64,000 nucleotides of DNA from DSVZ01 sp037439785. GTDB lineage: Bacteria > Verrucomicrobiota > Verrucomicrobiia > Limisphaerales > J093. A program made the position numbers and the translations under genes. Shown piece by piece: positions 1 to 9,159 of the stretch. The notes beneath the pieces were generated by a model. The model saw only the letters and a program-made list of their open reading frames with translations. It ran no database searches and had not been told where the DNA came from. Positions within the stretch are counted from its first letter, which is position 1. Each line of letters opens with the position of its first letter. The DNA lies in NCBI GenBank assembly GCA_037439785.1, contig JBBIVJ010000007.1:1-64000 (forward strand), given 5' to 3'.

Positions 1-978
1 AAGGTGAGCCAGCCGGCGGCGTTGTGGATCACGCTGACCATCGGGCTGGTGTCGCTCTGGGGACCGGTGTTGCGCGGCCTGGCGCAGGGGCAGCAACGCT
101 TCGCCGCCCTGGGCGCCGCCCTGATCCTGGACGGGGTGGGGCGGTTCCTCGCGGTGGGGGTGATCGTGCTGGCGGGCGGGCAGGCAGCGGGCGGGATGGC
201 GGGGGCGTTGTGCGGGCAACTGGTGTCGCTGGGGCTGTGTGCGTGGGTGGTGCGGGCGGAGGTGTTCGGGCCGGGGGCGGGGTTTGCCTGGGGGCCGTGG
301 CTGCGGCAGGTGGCGCCCATTACCGCCGGCACGGGCACGGTGGTGATGATGTCCACGCTGGACGTGGTGTACGTGCAGGGGTTGTTCCCCATCGAGGCGG
401 CGCAGCGGTATGTGCCGGCGGCGATGATCGGGCTGGCGTTGACCACCTTTGGCGTGCCGGTGGCGGCGGTGATGTTCCCCAAGGTGGCCCGCAGTGCGGC
501 GCAGGCGCGGCGGTCGCGGGCCTTGCCGCTGGCCCTGGCGGTCACGCTGGGCGGCGGCGCACTGGCGGCACTGGCCTGCACGCTGTTTCCCGCGCTGCCG
601 CTGCGGCTGATCTACTTCGGCAAGCCGGAGTACTGGCAGGCCGCGCCGCTGGTGCCGTGGTTTGCCTGGGCGTTGCTGCCGCTGATCGTGGCCAATGTGC
701 TCCTGAACAACCTGCTGGCCGCCGGGCGACATCGGGTGGCGCCGTGGGCGCTGGCGGTGGGGGCCGTGTACCTGGGGCTGCTGTTCGGGCTGCGGCACTG
801 GTTGCCGACGCTGGAGCCGATGAGCGCCTTTCGGGTGCTGCTGGCCACGCTGGGGGGCTGCAACCTGCTGTTGCTGGCCGTGGCGGTGGCCTGCACGGCC
901 CGGGAGCCGGCGGCCATCGCCCCGCCGGCCGGCGGTGTTGACGCCCCGCCGGCGGGAGGAGCAACGTCCCCTCCATGA
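1..978 (+). CDS. Oligosaccharide flippase (PST/Wzx type), C-terminal part
   Basis: The reading frame is open at the left edge, so only the last 325 residues are present. It is almost entirely hydrophobic, with about eight to nine predicted membrane segments separated by short basic loops. The stretch MFPKVARSAA followed by a basic loop and further membrane pairs resembles the second half of PST-family exporters that flip lipid-linked oligosaccharides across the inner membrane. MurJ is the main alternative, but no diagnostic MurJ motif is visible in this half. The C-terminus is a Pro/Gly/Ala tail built from a short direct repeat near 921-960. Its stop codon overlaps the next start (ATGA), which suggests translational coupling to the AMMECR1 gene. 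The substrate cannot be deduced. Confidence 0.7.
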   Translation, partial: KVSQPAALWITLTIGLVSLWGPVLRGLAQGQQRFAALGAALILDGVGRFLAVGVIVLAGGQAAGGMAGALCGQLVSLGLCAWVVRAEVFGPGAGFAWGPWLRQVAPITAGTGTVVMMSTLDVVYVQGLFPIEAAQRYVPAAMIGLALTTFGVPVAAVMFPKVARSAAQARRSRALPLALAVTLGGGALAALACTLFPALPLRLIYFGKPEYWQAAPLVPWFAWALLPLIVANVLLNNLLAAGRHRVAPWALAVGAVYLGLLFGLRHWLPTLEPMSAFRVLLATLGGCNLLLLAVAVACTAREPAAIAPPAGGVDAPPAGGATSPP

Positions 979-1604
979 GCCCGGAGGTGGTGCTGGACGC
1001 GGGCGAACGCCGGCTCCTGCTGGGGTTGGCCCGCGAGACCTTGCGCCGGGCCGTGGCCGGCGCACCACTCCCGGCGGTGAACCCCTGCGGCCTCCCCCCC
1101 CGCCTGGCCCGCGCCGCGGGGTGCTTCGTCACCCTGACCCGCCAGGGGGTGTTGCGGGGATGCATCGGCACGCTTGAAGCCCGCTGGCCGTTGTGGCGGG
1201 CGGTCATGGAAAACACCGTGGCCGCCGCGCTGCGCGACCGGCGTTTCGCCCCGGTCACTCCCGAGGAGGTCGAGGCCCTGCGTATCGAGATCAGCGTGCT
1301 CGGGCCGCTGCGGCCGCTGGGCGCGCGCGTGCCGGCGGAGCGGCTTGCCCGGCTGACCCCCGGCCGGGACGGGGTGGTGCTCGAGTGGCAGGGGCGGCGG
1401 GCCACCTTTCTGCCGCAGGTCTGGGAAAAACTCCCCGATGCCGCGGCCTTCCTCGAACAACTGGCCCTCAAAGCCGGCCTGCCCCCCGACGCCTGGCGGG
1501 AGCCGGAGGCGCGCCTGGACGTGTACACTGTCACCCCCTGCGCCGAACCGGAGACCGGCGACGTCCCCGGCGCGGCAGCCGAGCCCTTTGACGAGGCGCC
1601 CTGA
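975..1604 (+). CDS. amrA: AMMECR1-domain protein (AmmeMemoRadiSam system protein A)
   Basis: The 209-residue protein covers a whole AMMECR1 domain. Characteristic pieces are GCFVTLTRQGVLRGCIGTLE near residues 48-67, where Gly-Cys-Ile-Gly is the family hallmark, then RFAPVTPEE near 93 and a core LRIEISVLGPLRPL. In many bacteria this domain is encoded with a MEMO1-like protein and a radical SAM enzyme (AmmeMemoRadiSam), a set of unknown biochemical role. Neither partner is in the window; they could lie upstream of the left edge. The ATG overlaps the flippase stop by four bases. A Pro/Ala-rich tail of about 20 residues follows the domain. The family call is firm, the function is not. Confidence 0.88.
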   Translation: MSPEVVLDAGERRLLLGLARETLRRAVAGAPLPAVNPCGLPPRLARAAGCFVTLTRQGVLRGCIGTLEARWPLWRAVMENTVAAALRDRRFAPVTPEEVEALRIEISVLGPLRPLGARVPAERLARLTPGRDGVVLEWQGRRATFLPQVWEKLPDAAAFLEQLALKAGLPPDAWREPEARLDVYTVTPCAEPETGDVPGAAAEPFDEAP

Positions 1605-1793
1605 ACTCCGGCCGCTCCGGGCAGGCCGCCGGTGCTCGCCGATCCCTGACGCCAGTTGCCCGGAGCCGCCACGGGCTGGTGGCGGACCCCCGCTCTGCCG
1701 GCTCAAGGCGGCGGCGGCCACCTGCCAAGCGCCCGCCCGCCCGCGCCGACACCGCACTTGCCCCGCAGGGGCCGCGCCGGGCAAGCTGGGGCC

Positions 1794-2753
1794 ATGCACC
1801 TGCGAACTTGGACCATCCTGGGAGGCGCGCTCGCGCTGGCCACCGGCCTTGTCTCCGCGGCCGAGGGCCGCAGCCTCGCCGAGCGGCTCGGCTACCGCGC
1901 CAGCGACCGTCTGCTCATCATCAATGGCGACGATGCCGGCATGTGCCACGCGGCCAATGCCGGCACCCTCGAGTGCCTCGAGCGGGGATTGATGACCTCG
2001 GCCACGATGATGGTGCCCTGCCCGTGGTTTCCAGCCCTGGCCGATTACGCCCGGCAGCACCCGCACCTGGACTTCGGGGTGCACCTGACCCACACCGCGG
2101 AGTGGAAGTTCTACCGCTGGGGCCCGGTGCTTCCCCGCGAGCAGGTGCCGGGTCTGGTGGACCCGGACGGCTACCTCTGGCGCTCGGTACAGGAGGTCTA
2201 TGCCCACGCGCGGCCCGAGGAGGCGCTGCTGGAAGGCCGCGCCCAAATCCGCAAGGCCCTCGCCGCGGGGGTGGATGTCACCCACCTGGATTCGCACATG
2301 GGTACCTTGCAACTGGACCTGCGCTTTCTCGAGGTTTACCGCCAGCTCGCCCTCGAGTTCGACCTGCCGGTGCGGATGGCCTCCCAGGCCACGCTCGAAA
2401 AATTCGGCCAGCCCGGCCTCCGCGCCCGCTTTGCCCGCGACGGCCTGCTCTTCCCCGACCACTTCATCTACGAGGAACTGGACCAGGAGCCGGCGGACGT
2501 GAAGGGCTTCTGGCTGCGGGTGCTCCAGAACCTCAAGCCGGGCGTAACCGAGCTGTACATCCACGCCGCCCTGCCCACCGAGGAACTCCGCGCCATCACC
2601 GGCAGTTGGAAGACCCGCGGCGAGGAGTACGCCCTGTTCACCCACGACGCCGACCTGCGCCGCCTCCTCACCGAGCAGGGCATCATCCGCATCGGCTACC
2701 GCCCCCTGCGCGAACTGCAGCGGGCCGAACGCAAGGCCGCGACCCGCCCTTGA
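1794..2753 (+). CDS. ChbG/HpnK (YdjC)-family deacetylase, secreted
   Basis: The 319-residue protein starts with a probable signal peptide (residues 1-23, ending VSAAEG). The chosen ATG is preferred because the upstream in-frame sequence is unlike a protein. Metal-ligand motifs of the YdjC/ChbG fold are visible: INGDDAGMC near 43-51, DFGVHLTHT near 92 and THLDSHMG near 162. The family deacetylates acetylated sugars such as chitooligosaccharides or hopanoid-linked GlcNAc. A late segment (ITGSWKTRGEEYALFT) is also typical of the family. It stands alone on the plus strand, 189 bases after amrA with nothing recognisable between. The leader predicts an extracytoplasmic enzyme, so polysaccharide scavenging is plausible; the substrate is inferred only. 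Confidence 0.82.
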   Translation: MHLRTWTILGGALALATGLVSAAEGRSLAERLGYRASDRLLIINGDDAGMCHAANAGTLECLERGLMTSATMMVPCPWFPALADYARQHPHLDFGVHLTHTAEWKFYRWGPVLPREQVPGLVDPDGYLWRSVQEVYAHARPEEALLEGRAQIRKALAAGVDVTHLDSHMGTLQLDLRFLEVYRQLALEFDLPVRMASQATLEKFGQPGLRARFARDGLLFPDHFIYEELDQEPADVKGFWLRVLQNLKPGVTELYIHAALPTEELRAITGSWKTRGEEYALFTHDADLRRLLTEQGIIRIGYRPLRELQRAERKAATRP

Positions 2754-2857
2754 GGGCCCCCCGCCCGCGCCGTGGAACCCCATTCCCCCGCGACCGGTAA
2801 TCGCCCGGCAGCCGGCGCTGCCGAACCGGCCGCAACAGCTCCGCGTGGCAGGCGCTG

Positions 2858-3202
2858 GTGGCGCGGCGGTCTGCCGGGCGTCATCGGTTTCCTGCTTTCC
2901 CCCTGTCGTGGTGGAACGATGCGTTCATCAACATCCCCCTGGCGCTGGGGCTGGCCTGGGGGGTGGGATGGGTGTGGCCGGGGGCGTTCGATGAGGCCTT
3001 CCTCGCCGGCTACTGGCTGACCAACGTGTTGGGCCTGGTGCTGCTGACCCGCGCCAGCCGCGAGCTGCTCGCCGACCACCCCAAACCGTACTCCGCCCGC
3101 GAGTTGCTCAAGGATGCGCTGGTGGCCCTGGCTTACACCGCCCTGATCGTGCTGCTCCTCCGGCTCAAGGTCCTGCAACCCCTCCAGGATTACGGGCGCT
3201 GA
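2858..3202 (+). CDS. Small two- to three-helix membrane protein of unknown function
   Basis: A 114-residue protein with a GTG start; the frame is closed by a stop at 2798-2800 and no better start lies between. It has a Trp-rich entry (LSWWNDAFINIPLA) followed by hydrophobic segments at about residues 24-45, 50-65 and 88-104, and ends in a short polar tail. A central charged loop carries LLADHPKPYSARELLKDA. I do not recognise the family. Codon bias towards G/C at third positions and the regular helix pattern support a real gene. It stands between the deacetylase and recG, which converges on it. Confidence 0.6.
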   Translation: MARRSAGRHRFPAFPLSWWNDAFINIPLALGLAWGVGWVWPGAFDEAFLAGYWLTNVLGLVLLTRASRELLADHPKPYSARELLKDALVALAYTALIVLLLRLKVLQPLQDYGR

Positions 3203-3239
3203 GGCGGCCGGGCGCCGGGCGGCCGGGCGCACGCCGCCT

Positions 3240-3265
3240 CCGCGTGGCCCGCCGGGCCACCGCGG
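3240..3265. terminator. GC-rich hairpin between convergent genes
   Basis: A perfect 7-bp stem (GTGGCCC / GGGCCAC, 3244-3250 with 3254-3260) with a 3-base loop extends by four more pairs across a single-base bulge. It lies between the small membrane protein and the end of recG. No T-run follows on either strand, so a bidirectional terminator role is inferred from position only. Confidence 0.4.
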
Positions 3266-3359
3266 CGCCCTCAACTCTTCCGCTGGCGGTCGCCGGTGGG
3301 CAGACCGAGGTGCCGCGCCGGTGGTAGGCCGCCCCATCAGCCGACCGGCCGGCCGGTGT

Positions 3360-5393
3360 TTACTGAGGCGTCGCGGAGCTCGTTGCTGCAGCGGCGGCCT
3401 TGTGGACTTCTTCGCGCGCCAGGTCCCGCGCCTGGAGGATCAGGTCCAGGTCCGTCGTCAGATCGCCAAAGCGGAAGGCCGGCAGACCGCTCTGGGCCTG
3501 GCCCAGCAACTCGCCCGGGCCCCGCTGCCGCAGGTCCGCCTCCGCAATGCGGAAGCCGTCGGCGGTCTCCTCGAGGACCCGCAGCCGCTCGCGGGCCTCG
3601 GGGGTGCGGGCGGCGGCCACCAGGATGCACCAGGCGGGGTGGGGGCTGCGAGCGATGCGGCCGCGCAACTGGTGCAGTTGCGCCAGGCCGAAGCTCTCCG
3701 CGTTTTCGATCACCATCACGCTGGCGTTGGGCACGTCCACGCCCACCTCGACAACCGAAGTGCAGACCAGCGCCTGGAGCCGGCCGGCGCGGAAGGCGGC
3801 CATGACCCCTTCCTTCTCCTCGGCGCTGAGGCGGCCGTGCAGCCATCCCACCCGGTGGGGCGCGAGCACTTTTTGCAGATGCTCGAACTCGCTGCGCACG
3901 GCCTTCAGCCCTGCCACGGGGTCGGCCTCCTCGAGCCGCGGGTACACGATGAATGCCTGCCGGCCGCGGGCCAGTTGCGCGCGCACGAAGTCCCACACCT
4001 TCGGCAGCCGGTCGGCTCCCCGCACAAAGGTCCGCAACGGACCGCGGCCGGGGGGCAGGGCGTCGAGCACCGAGACCTCGAGGTCGCCGTACAAGGTCAG
4101 CCCCAGGGTGCGGGGGATGGGGGTGGCGGTCATGACCAGCAGGTGCGGGTAACGGCCCTTGCGGACCAGGTGCTCGCGCTGGGCCACACCGAACTTGTGC
4201 TGCTCGTCAATAATCACCAGCCCCAGGCGGGCGGGCTGGTAGTCCGGCTCGATCAGGGCGTGGGTGCCCACGGTCAAGGTGGGCCGCGCCGGCGTGGGTG
4301 TCGCCGGGGCCGGCCCGGGGGCGGGGGGGGCGGCGGTGCGGCTGCCGGTCCGCAACGCCACCGCCACCCCCTGCGGCGCGAACCACCCGCGCAGCCGCTC
4401 GAACTGCTGGCCGGCCAGCACCTCGGTCGGGGCCATGAAGGCCACGTCGCAGCCGCTTTCCAGCGCCATCAACGCGGCACAGGCGGCGACCACGGTTTTG
4501 CCCGAGCCCACGTCCCCCTGCAGCAGGCGGCGCATGGGGTGCGGGCCGGCCAGGTCGGCGCGGATTTCCCGCAGCACCCGCGTCTGGGCGGGGGTGAGCG
4601 GGAAGCCCAGGCGGGCCAGAAACGGCCGCATCCAGCGGTTGTCGCCGGCGCAGGGGGGGGCCACGGCCCGGGTGAGCAGGGCGTGCCGGCGGCGCTGCAG
4701 GGCCCATTGCAGGGCGATGAACTCCTCGAGGGCCAGGTGGCGGCGGGCGGCCTCGGCGTCCCCTTCCTGTTCCGGGAAATGCAGGAGCTGGAGGGCCCGG
4801 CCGCGGGACAGGCCGGTGACGCGGCTGACGGCCGGCCAGGGGTCCGGCACCTGGGACCCGGCCAGGCACAGGGCCCGCCAGATCAGGCTGCGCAGCACGC
4901 GCTGGGTCAGGCCGGCGGTCAGCGGGTACACCGGCACGATGCAGCCGATGTGGATCGAGCGGTCCTCGCCGCTCTCGACCACCTCCACCTCCGGGTGGTC
5001 CATGGTGGCGGGCCGCAGCGAGCGCACCTTGCCGAAGACCACCAGTTCATCCCCCACGTGGTAGTACTGCTCGAGGAACGGCAGGTTCCACCAGCGGCAG
5101 TGCAGCCGGCCGGTGCCGTCTTCGAGGACCAGTTCAAACCGCGAGCGTGCGCCGCGCTTCCAGCGTTTGACGCCGGCGGCCACCACGCGGCCGCCGGTCA
5201 GGGCGGTTTCGCCGGCGGCCAGTGCGCGCAGGGGGCGGAAGTGGCGGCGGTCCTCGTAACGGCGGGGCCGGTGCAGCAGCAGTTCGCCCACCGTGCGCAG
5301 CCCCAACTGGGCCAGTTGGGCCGCGCGCTGGGGCCCCACGCCCCCCAGGACGGTGACGGGCTGATCGAGGAGGGCGGGGCGGGGCGCGGACAC
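3360..5393 (-). CDS. recG: ATP-dependent DNA helicase RecG
   Basis: The 677-residue protein has the usual RecG length and order. An N-terminal helical/OB wedge region starts LLDQPVTVLGGVGPQRAAQL and includes the signature PRRYEDR. Then comes Walker A GDVGSGKT (about 293-300, Lys299), motif Ia MAPTEVLAGQQF, the DEQH box (396-399), MTATPIPRTL, and C-terminal helicase motifs CTSVVEVGVDVPNA and HQLRGRIARS. RecG remodels stalled forks and branched DNA. The GTG at 5393 is chosen because homology begins just after it; the frame runs far upstream but that part is a shadow of the opposite-strand kinase. Two oddities are a Pro/Ala-rich insertion before the LTVGTHALI motif and motif VI reading RGRIAR instead of the usual RGRVGR. 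It is divergent from the sensor kinase. Confidence 0.95.
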   Translation of the reverse strand: MSAPRPALLDQPVTVLGGVGPQRAAQLAQLGLRTVGELLLHRPRRYEDRRHFRPLRALAAGETALTGGRVVAAGVKRWKRGARSRFELVLEDGTGRLHCRWWNLPFLEQYYHVGDELVVFGKVRSLRPATMDHPEVEVVESGEDRSIHIGCIVPVYPLTAGLTQRVLRSLIWRALCLAGSQVPDPWPAVSRVTGLSRGRALQLLHFPEQEGDAEAARRHLALEEFIALQWALQRRRHALLTRAVAPPCAGDNRWMRPFLARLGFPLTPAQTRVLREIRADLAGPHPMRRLLQGDVGSGKTVVAACAALMALESGCDVAFMAPTEVLAGQQFERLRGWFAPQGVAVALRTGSRTAAPPAPGPAPATPTPARPTLTVGTHALIEPDYQPARLGLVIIDEQHKFGVAQREHLVRKGRYPHLLVMTATPIPRTLGLTLYGDLEVSVLDALPPGRGPLRTFVRGADRLPKVWDFVRAQLARGRQAFIVYPRLEEADPVAGLKAVRSEFEHLQKVLAPHRVGWLHGRLSAEEKEGVMAAFRAGRLQALVCTSVVEVGVDVPNASVMVIENAESFGLAQLHQLRGRIARSPHPAWCILVAAARTPEARERLRVLEETADGFRIAEADLRQRGPGELLGQAQSGLPAFRFGDLTTDLDLILQARDLAREEVHKAAAAATSSATPQ

Positions 5394-5522
5394 GACCGGC
5401 TTATAACGGGCGGCCGCCGGCCCGCCAAGGCGGAGCCGCGGCAACGGGCGGCGGGCGGGGGCGCGGGGTCGGCTTTCCGGGTTGCCCGCCCGGTGGGTGG
5501 TTCCTAGGCTGGGCACCAAGTT

Positions 5523-8204
5523 GTGGCGGCGTTGTTGAGCACATACCTGGCCCTGTCCGCCGCGCTGGCGCTGGCCCTGGCGCTGCTGGCCAGTCGCGGC
5601 CGGGCGCGCGGGCAGGCCCAGTTCGTTTTCCTGATGCTGGCCGGGGCGGTGTGGTGCCTGGGCTACAGCCTGGAGTTGTCGGCCCCCACGCTCGAGTCCG
5701 CGCAGTTCTGGCTGGCGGTCCAGTACGTGGGCATCCCGTGGCTGGGGATGTGCTGGTGGTGGATGGTGCGGGAATGGAGCGGGGCGCCACCGCTGTCCCA
5801 GCGCGACCAGGTCCTGCTGCTGGTCGGCAGCGTGCTGCTGAGCCTGTTGGCGATCACCAACCGGTTTCACGGGTGGGTGCACGTGGGGATTCAGCGAGCG
5901 TCCGTCGAGGGGGTGACGTTGCTGCAGTTTCAACACGGCCCCGGCTTCTGGCTGATCTGGGTGTACGTGTGGTCGGGGGTGGTGGCGGGGCTGGTGCATT
6001 TGTGGCGGGCGCGGCATCTGCGGGGGGTTATTTTCCGCAAGCAGTCCCGGCTCCTGTTCGCGGCCATGTCCCTGCCCGGCGCGGTCAACCTGGCCTACAT
6101 CCTCGGGCTGCGCCCCTGGGGGGTGCTCGACCTGACGCCCTTCACCATGATCGTCTCGGGGACGCTGCTGGCCTGGAGCGTGTTTCGGGTGGGGCTGTTC
6201 GACCTGGTGGGTGTGGCGCGGGGGCGGGTGATGGAGGAGCTGCAGGACGGCGTGCTGGTCTGCGACGAGAAGGGGCGGGTGATGGACTTCAACCCCACCG
6301 CCGAGCGCTTCCTGGGCTTCCTGGAAATCGGCCGGCCGCTGGACGAGGTGCCGGGTGCCTGGCCGCGGTTGCGGGAGGTGGTCCGCCAGGGGATGCCCGG
6401 GGTGGTGCCGCCGACGTCCGATGCGTCCTCCGGCGCGGTGGTGGAAGCGCTGGTGTCGCCGCTGACCACCGAGGAACACGTGCGGGGGATGCTGGTGGTG
6501 TTGCGGGATGTCAGCTCCTGGGTGCGGATGCAGACCGAGTTGCGGCGGCGCGAGCAGTTGCTCATCGCCCTGTCCGAAGGCAGCCGGGTCCTGCTGCAGG
6601 CCCAGGGGCCGCCGGACTACGCGGCCTACGTCCAGGTCCTGGGGCCGGCCGCCGGCGCAGACCGGACCTACGTGTTCCTGAACGAATTCCGGGAGGACGG
6701 CGCCCTCTGCATGAGCCAGGTGGCCGAGTGGTGCGCGCCGGGGGTGACGGCGCAGAGGCACAATCCCCGGCTCCAGCGCCTGCCCTACGACGAGGCGGGG
6801 TTGACGCTGACCCGCCAGTTGCTGGCCGCCGGCCGGCCGCTTCACAGCCGCGTGGCCGATCTGCCCGCCGCCGAGCGGGCGGTGCTCGAACCGCAGGGCA
6901 TCCGGGCCATTTTCATCCTGCCGCTGATCACCGACCGCGGGTTTGTGGGGTTCATCGGCTTTGACAACTGCCACAGCGACGAGCTCTGGGGGCTGGCGGT
7001 GCGCGAGTACCTCCAGAGCGCGGCGCTGAGCCTTTCCCAGGCCCTGCAACGCCAGCAGTCCGAGGCCGCGCTCCGCCAGGCGCAGAAGCTGGAGGTCGTC
7101 GGCCGCCTGGCCGCCGGCATCGTCCATGACTTCAACAACCTCCTCCAGGTCGTCATCGGCTACGCGGAGATGCTGCGCGGCGCCCCCGGCAACGGCCGCG
7201 GGGCAAACGACGCGGCCGAACACATCTACCGCGCCGGTCTGCGCGCGGCGCAACTGACCTCGAAGCTGCTGGCCTTCACCCGCAGCAGCCCGATGGGGGG
7301 ACAGGGCTGCGACCTGAACGCCCAGTTGCGCGAGCTGCGCCCGCTGCTGGCCCGGCTGTTGCGCGAAAACCTTCGCCTGGACCTGCGCCTGGAGGCCACC
7401 GAGCCGGGCATCGCCGTCACCGCCACGCACCTGGAGCAGATCGTCTTCAACCTCGTGGTCAACGCCCGCGATGCCATCGCCGGCGCCGGCACCATCACCC
7501 TGCTGACCCGCAACCTGGCGGTGGACGCCGAGCAGGCACGCGCCCGCGGTCTGCCGGCCGGCCGCTACACGGTGTTGCAGGTCGAGGACACCGGCCGGGG
7601 CATGGACGAATCGGTGCTGGTCCACCTCTTCGAGCCGTTTTTCAGCACCAAGCCCTTCGGCCAGGGGGCCGGCCTGGGCCTGGCCACCGTGCACGGCCTG
7701 GTCCAGCAATACCACGGCCACATCAGTGTCACCAGCGATCCGGGCCGCGGCAGCCGGTTCACCCTGCTGTTCCCCACCACCGCCGTGCCGGCGCCCGCCC
7801 CCCAAGCCGCCCCCGCCCCCGCCGCCGGGGAGCGGGCCACCATCCTGGTGGTCGAGGATGACGCCGGGGTGCGCCAACTGCTGGAAGAAGTGCTGGGCCG
7901 CGCCGGCTACACCGTTCTCACCGCCCCGGACGGCGCGACGGGGCTGGAAACCTTGCGCCGGCATCCCGCCCCCGTGCACCTGTTGCTGACCGACGCCGTC
8001 ATGCCCCACATGGACGGCCCGACGCTGATCCTGCGCGCCCGGCAGGACCGTCCCGGTCTGCCGGCCCTGCTGCTCAGCGGCTACCCCGAGGACGCTTTCG
8101 ACCGGCCGGAGGATTTCCCGCCGGACGTGGAACTGCTCTCCAAGCCGGTCCGCGCGGAGGCGTTGTTGACCCGCGTGCAGACGTTGCTGCAACGGCGGAC
8201 CTGA
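5523..8204 (+). CDS. Membrane hybrid sensor histidine kinase (7TM-PAS-GAF-HisKA-HATPase-REC)
   Basis: The 893-residue protein has about seven membrane helices in residues 1-230, similar to the 7TM N-terminal region found on bacterial sensor kinases. A PAS domain follows (about 237-330, DGVLVCDEKGRVMDFNPTAE), then a GAF-like domain (about 346-513). The HisKA dimerisation helix carries the phosphoacceptor His535 in VHDFNNLLQ. The HATPase domain has VVNARDAI, DTGRGMD and GLGLATVHG. The C-terminus is a receiver domain (from about 773) with the acidic pair VEDD, phosphoacceptor Asp824 (LLLTDAVMP) and the conserved Lys in LLSKPV. It therefore autophosphorylates and relays to its own receiver; the output partner is not adjacent. 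The start is GTG; TTG codons just downstream are alternatives. The signal sensed is unknown. Confidence 0.9.
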   Translation: MAALLSTYLALSAALALALALLASRGRARGQAQFVFLMLAGAVWCLGYSLELSAPTLESAQFWLAVQYVGIPWLGMCWWWMVREWSGAPPLSQRDQVLLLVGSVLLSLLAITNRFHGWVHVGIQRASVEGVTLLQFQHGPGFWLIWVYVWSGVVAGLVHLWRARHLRGVIFRKQSRLLFAAMSLPGAVNLAYILGLRPWGVLDLTPFTMIVSGTLLAWSVFRVGLFDLVGVARGRVMEELQDGVLVCDEKGRVMDFNPTAERFLGFLEIGRPLDEVPGAWPRLREVVRQGMPGVVPPTSDASSGAVVEALVSPLTTEEHVRGMLVVLRDVSSWVRMQTELRRREQLLIALSEGSRVLLQAQGPPDYAAYVQVLGPAAGADRTYVFLNEFREDGALCMSQVAEWCAPGVTAQRHNPRLQRLPYDEAGLTLTRQLLAAGRPLHSRVADLPAAERAVLEPQGIRAIFILPLITDRGFVGFIGFDNCHSDELWGLAVREYLQSAALSLSQALQRQQSEAALRQAQKLEVVGRLAAGIVHDFNNLLQVVIGYAEMLRGAPGNGRGANDAAEHIYRAGLRAAQLTSKLLAFTRSSPMGGQGCDLNAQLRELRPLLARLLRENLRLDLRLEATEPGIAVTATHLEQIVFNLVVNARDAIAGAGTITLLTRNLAVDAEQARARGLPAGRYTVLQVEDTGRGMDESVLVHLFEPFFSTKPFGQGAGLGLATVHGLVQQYHGHISVTSDPGRGSRFTLLFPTTAVPAPAPQAAPAPAAGERATILVVEDDAGVRQLLEEVLGRAGYTVLTAPDGATGLETLRRHPAPVHLLLTDAVMPHMDGPTLILRARQDRPGLPALLLSGYPEDAFDRPEDFPPDVELLSKPVRAEALLTRVQTLLQRRT

Positions 8205-8231
8205 ACCGGGCCCGCCGCCACCCCTCGCGTG

Positions 8232-9122
8232 ATGCGTCCGGTCCCCGAGTCCCGCCTCCTCCGCCCGCGCTGGTCGCGCCGCGTGGGGCTGGTCCTGACG
8301 CCGGTGGCGCTCTACGTCATGTTGCACTGGTTTGAACACGCCCAGGTGTATCAGCCCACCCGCACCCTCGGGGTGGGGCCGGAGGCATTGGGCCGGCCCT
8401 TCGAGGAGGTCCGGTTCACGGCGCGCGACGGCCCGCGGCTGCACGGCTGGTTCTTTCCCGCCCCCGCGTCCGCGTCGGGTCCGCGGTGGGTGGTGCTGCA
8501 CTGCCACGGCAACGGCGGCAACATCAGCCACCGGCTGGAGGTGGCGGAGGTGCTGCTCGAGTGCGGCGTCTCCGTGCTGCTGTTCGACTACCGCGGCTAC
8601 GGCCGCAGCACCGGCCGACCTTCCGAGGAAGGCACCTACCGGGACGCCGAGGCCGCGCATGACTGGCTGGTTGGCCGCGGCTTTGCCGCCGGCCAGATGA
8701 TCGCCTTCGGCGAATCCCTGGGCGGCGGCGTGGCGGCCGAGCTGGGCCGGCGCCGCCCGCTGGGCGGGCTGGTCCTGCAAAGCACCTTCACCAGCATCCC
8801 CGACCTGGGCGCCGAGCTGTTCCCTTTCCTGCCGGTGCGGTGGCTGGCCCGCATCCGCTACGACACCCTCGCCAAGTTGCCCGAACTGCGCGTGCCGGTG
8901 CTGGTCATGCACAGCCGGGCGGACACCCTGGTGCGGGTGCAGCACGCCGAACGGCTCTTCGCCACCGCCCACCCGCCCAAACAGTGGGTGGAACTGGCCG
9001 GCGACCACAACGACTTCCTCGAGGCCGGTCGCGCCCGGTTTCGCAACGGCTTCGCCGCCTGGCTCCGCTCGCTCCCGGCCGCGGCCACACCCCCGCCCCC
9101 CACCGGCGTGGGCACGCCCTGA
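8232..9122 (+). CDS. Alpha/beta hydrolase, BEM46/YfhR-like, membrane-anchored
   Basis: A 296-residue protein with one N-terminal hydrophobic segment (about 17-33), probably a membrane anchor. It shows an oxyanion-side motif LHCHGNGGN, the FDYRGYGRSTG strand-turn typical of the BEM46/YfhR branch, the nucleophile elbow GESLGG, an acidic motif MHSRADTLV and the catalytic His in AGDHNDF. All three triad residues are therefore present. A GTG directly precedes the ATG and could also serve as start. The gene begins 27 bases after the kinase stop, so the two may be co-transcribed. The substrate is unknown; this group is usually annotated only as a serine hydrolase. Confidence 0.82.
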   Translation: MRPVPESRLLRPRWSRRVGLVLTPVALYVMLHWFEHAQVYQPTRTLGVGPEALGRPFEEVRFTARDGPRLHGWFFPAPASASGPRWVVLHCHGNGGNISHRLEVAEVLLECGVSVLLFDYRGYGRSTGRPSEEGTYRDAEAAHDWLVGRGFAAGQMIAFGESLGGGVAAELGRRRPLGGLVLQSTFTSIPDLGAELFPFLPVRWLARIRYDTLAKLPELRVPVLVMHSRADTLVRVQHAERLFATAHPPKQWVELAGDHNDFLEAGRARFRNGFAAWLRSLPAAATPPPPTGVGTP

Positions 9123-9159
9123 TTGCGTCGCCCCGCCGGCGGCGTAGGCTGGGGCCGGC

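Noticed and set aside
612..2783. Minus-strand frame of 723 codons
   Set aside because: Shadow of the flippase, amrA and deacetylase genes; repetitive His/Gln/Gly-rich translation and no motif.
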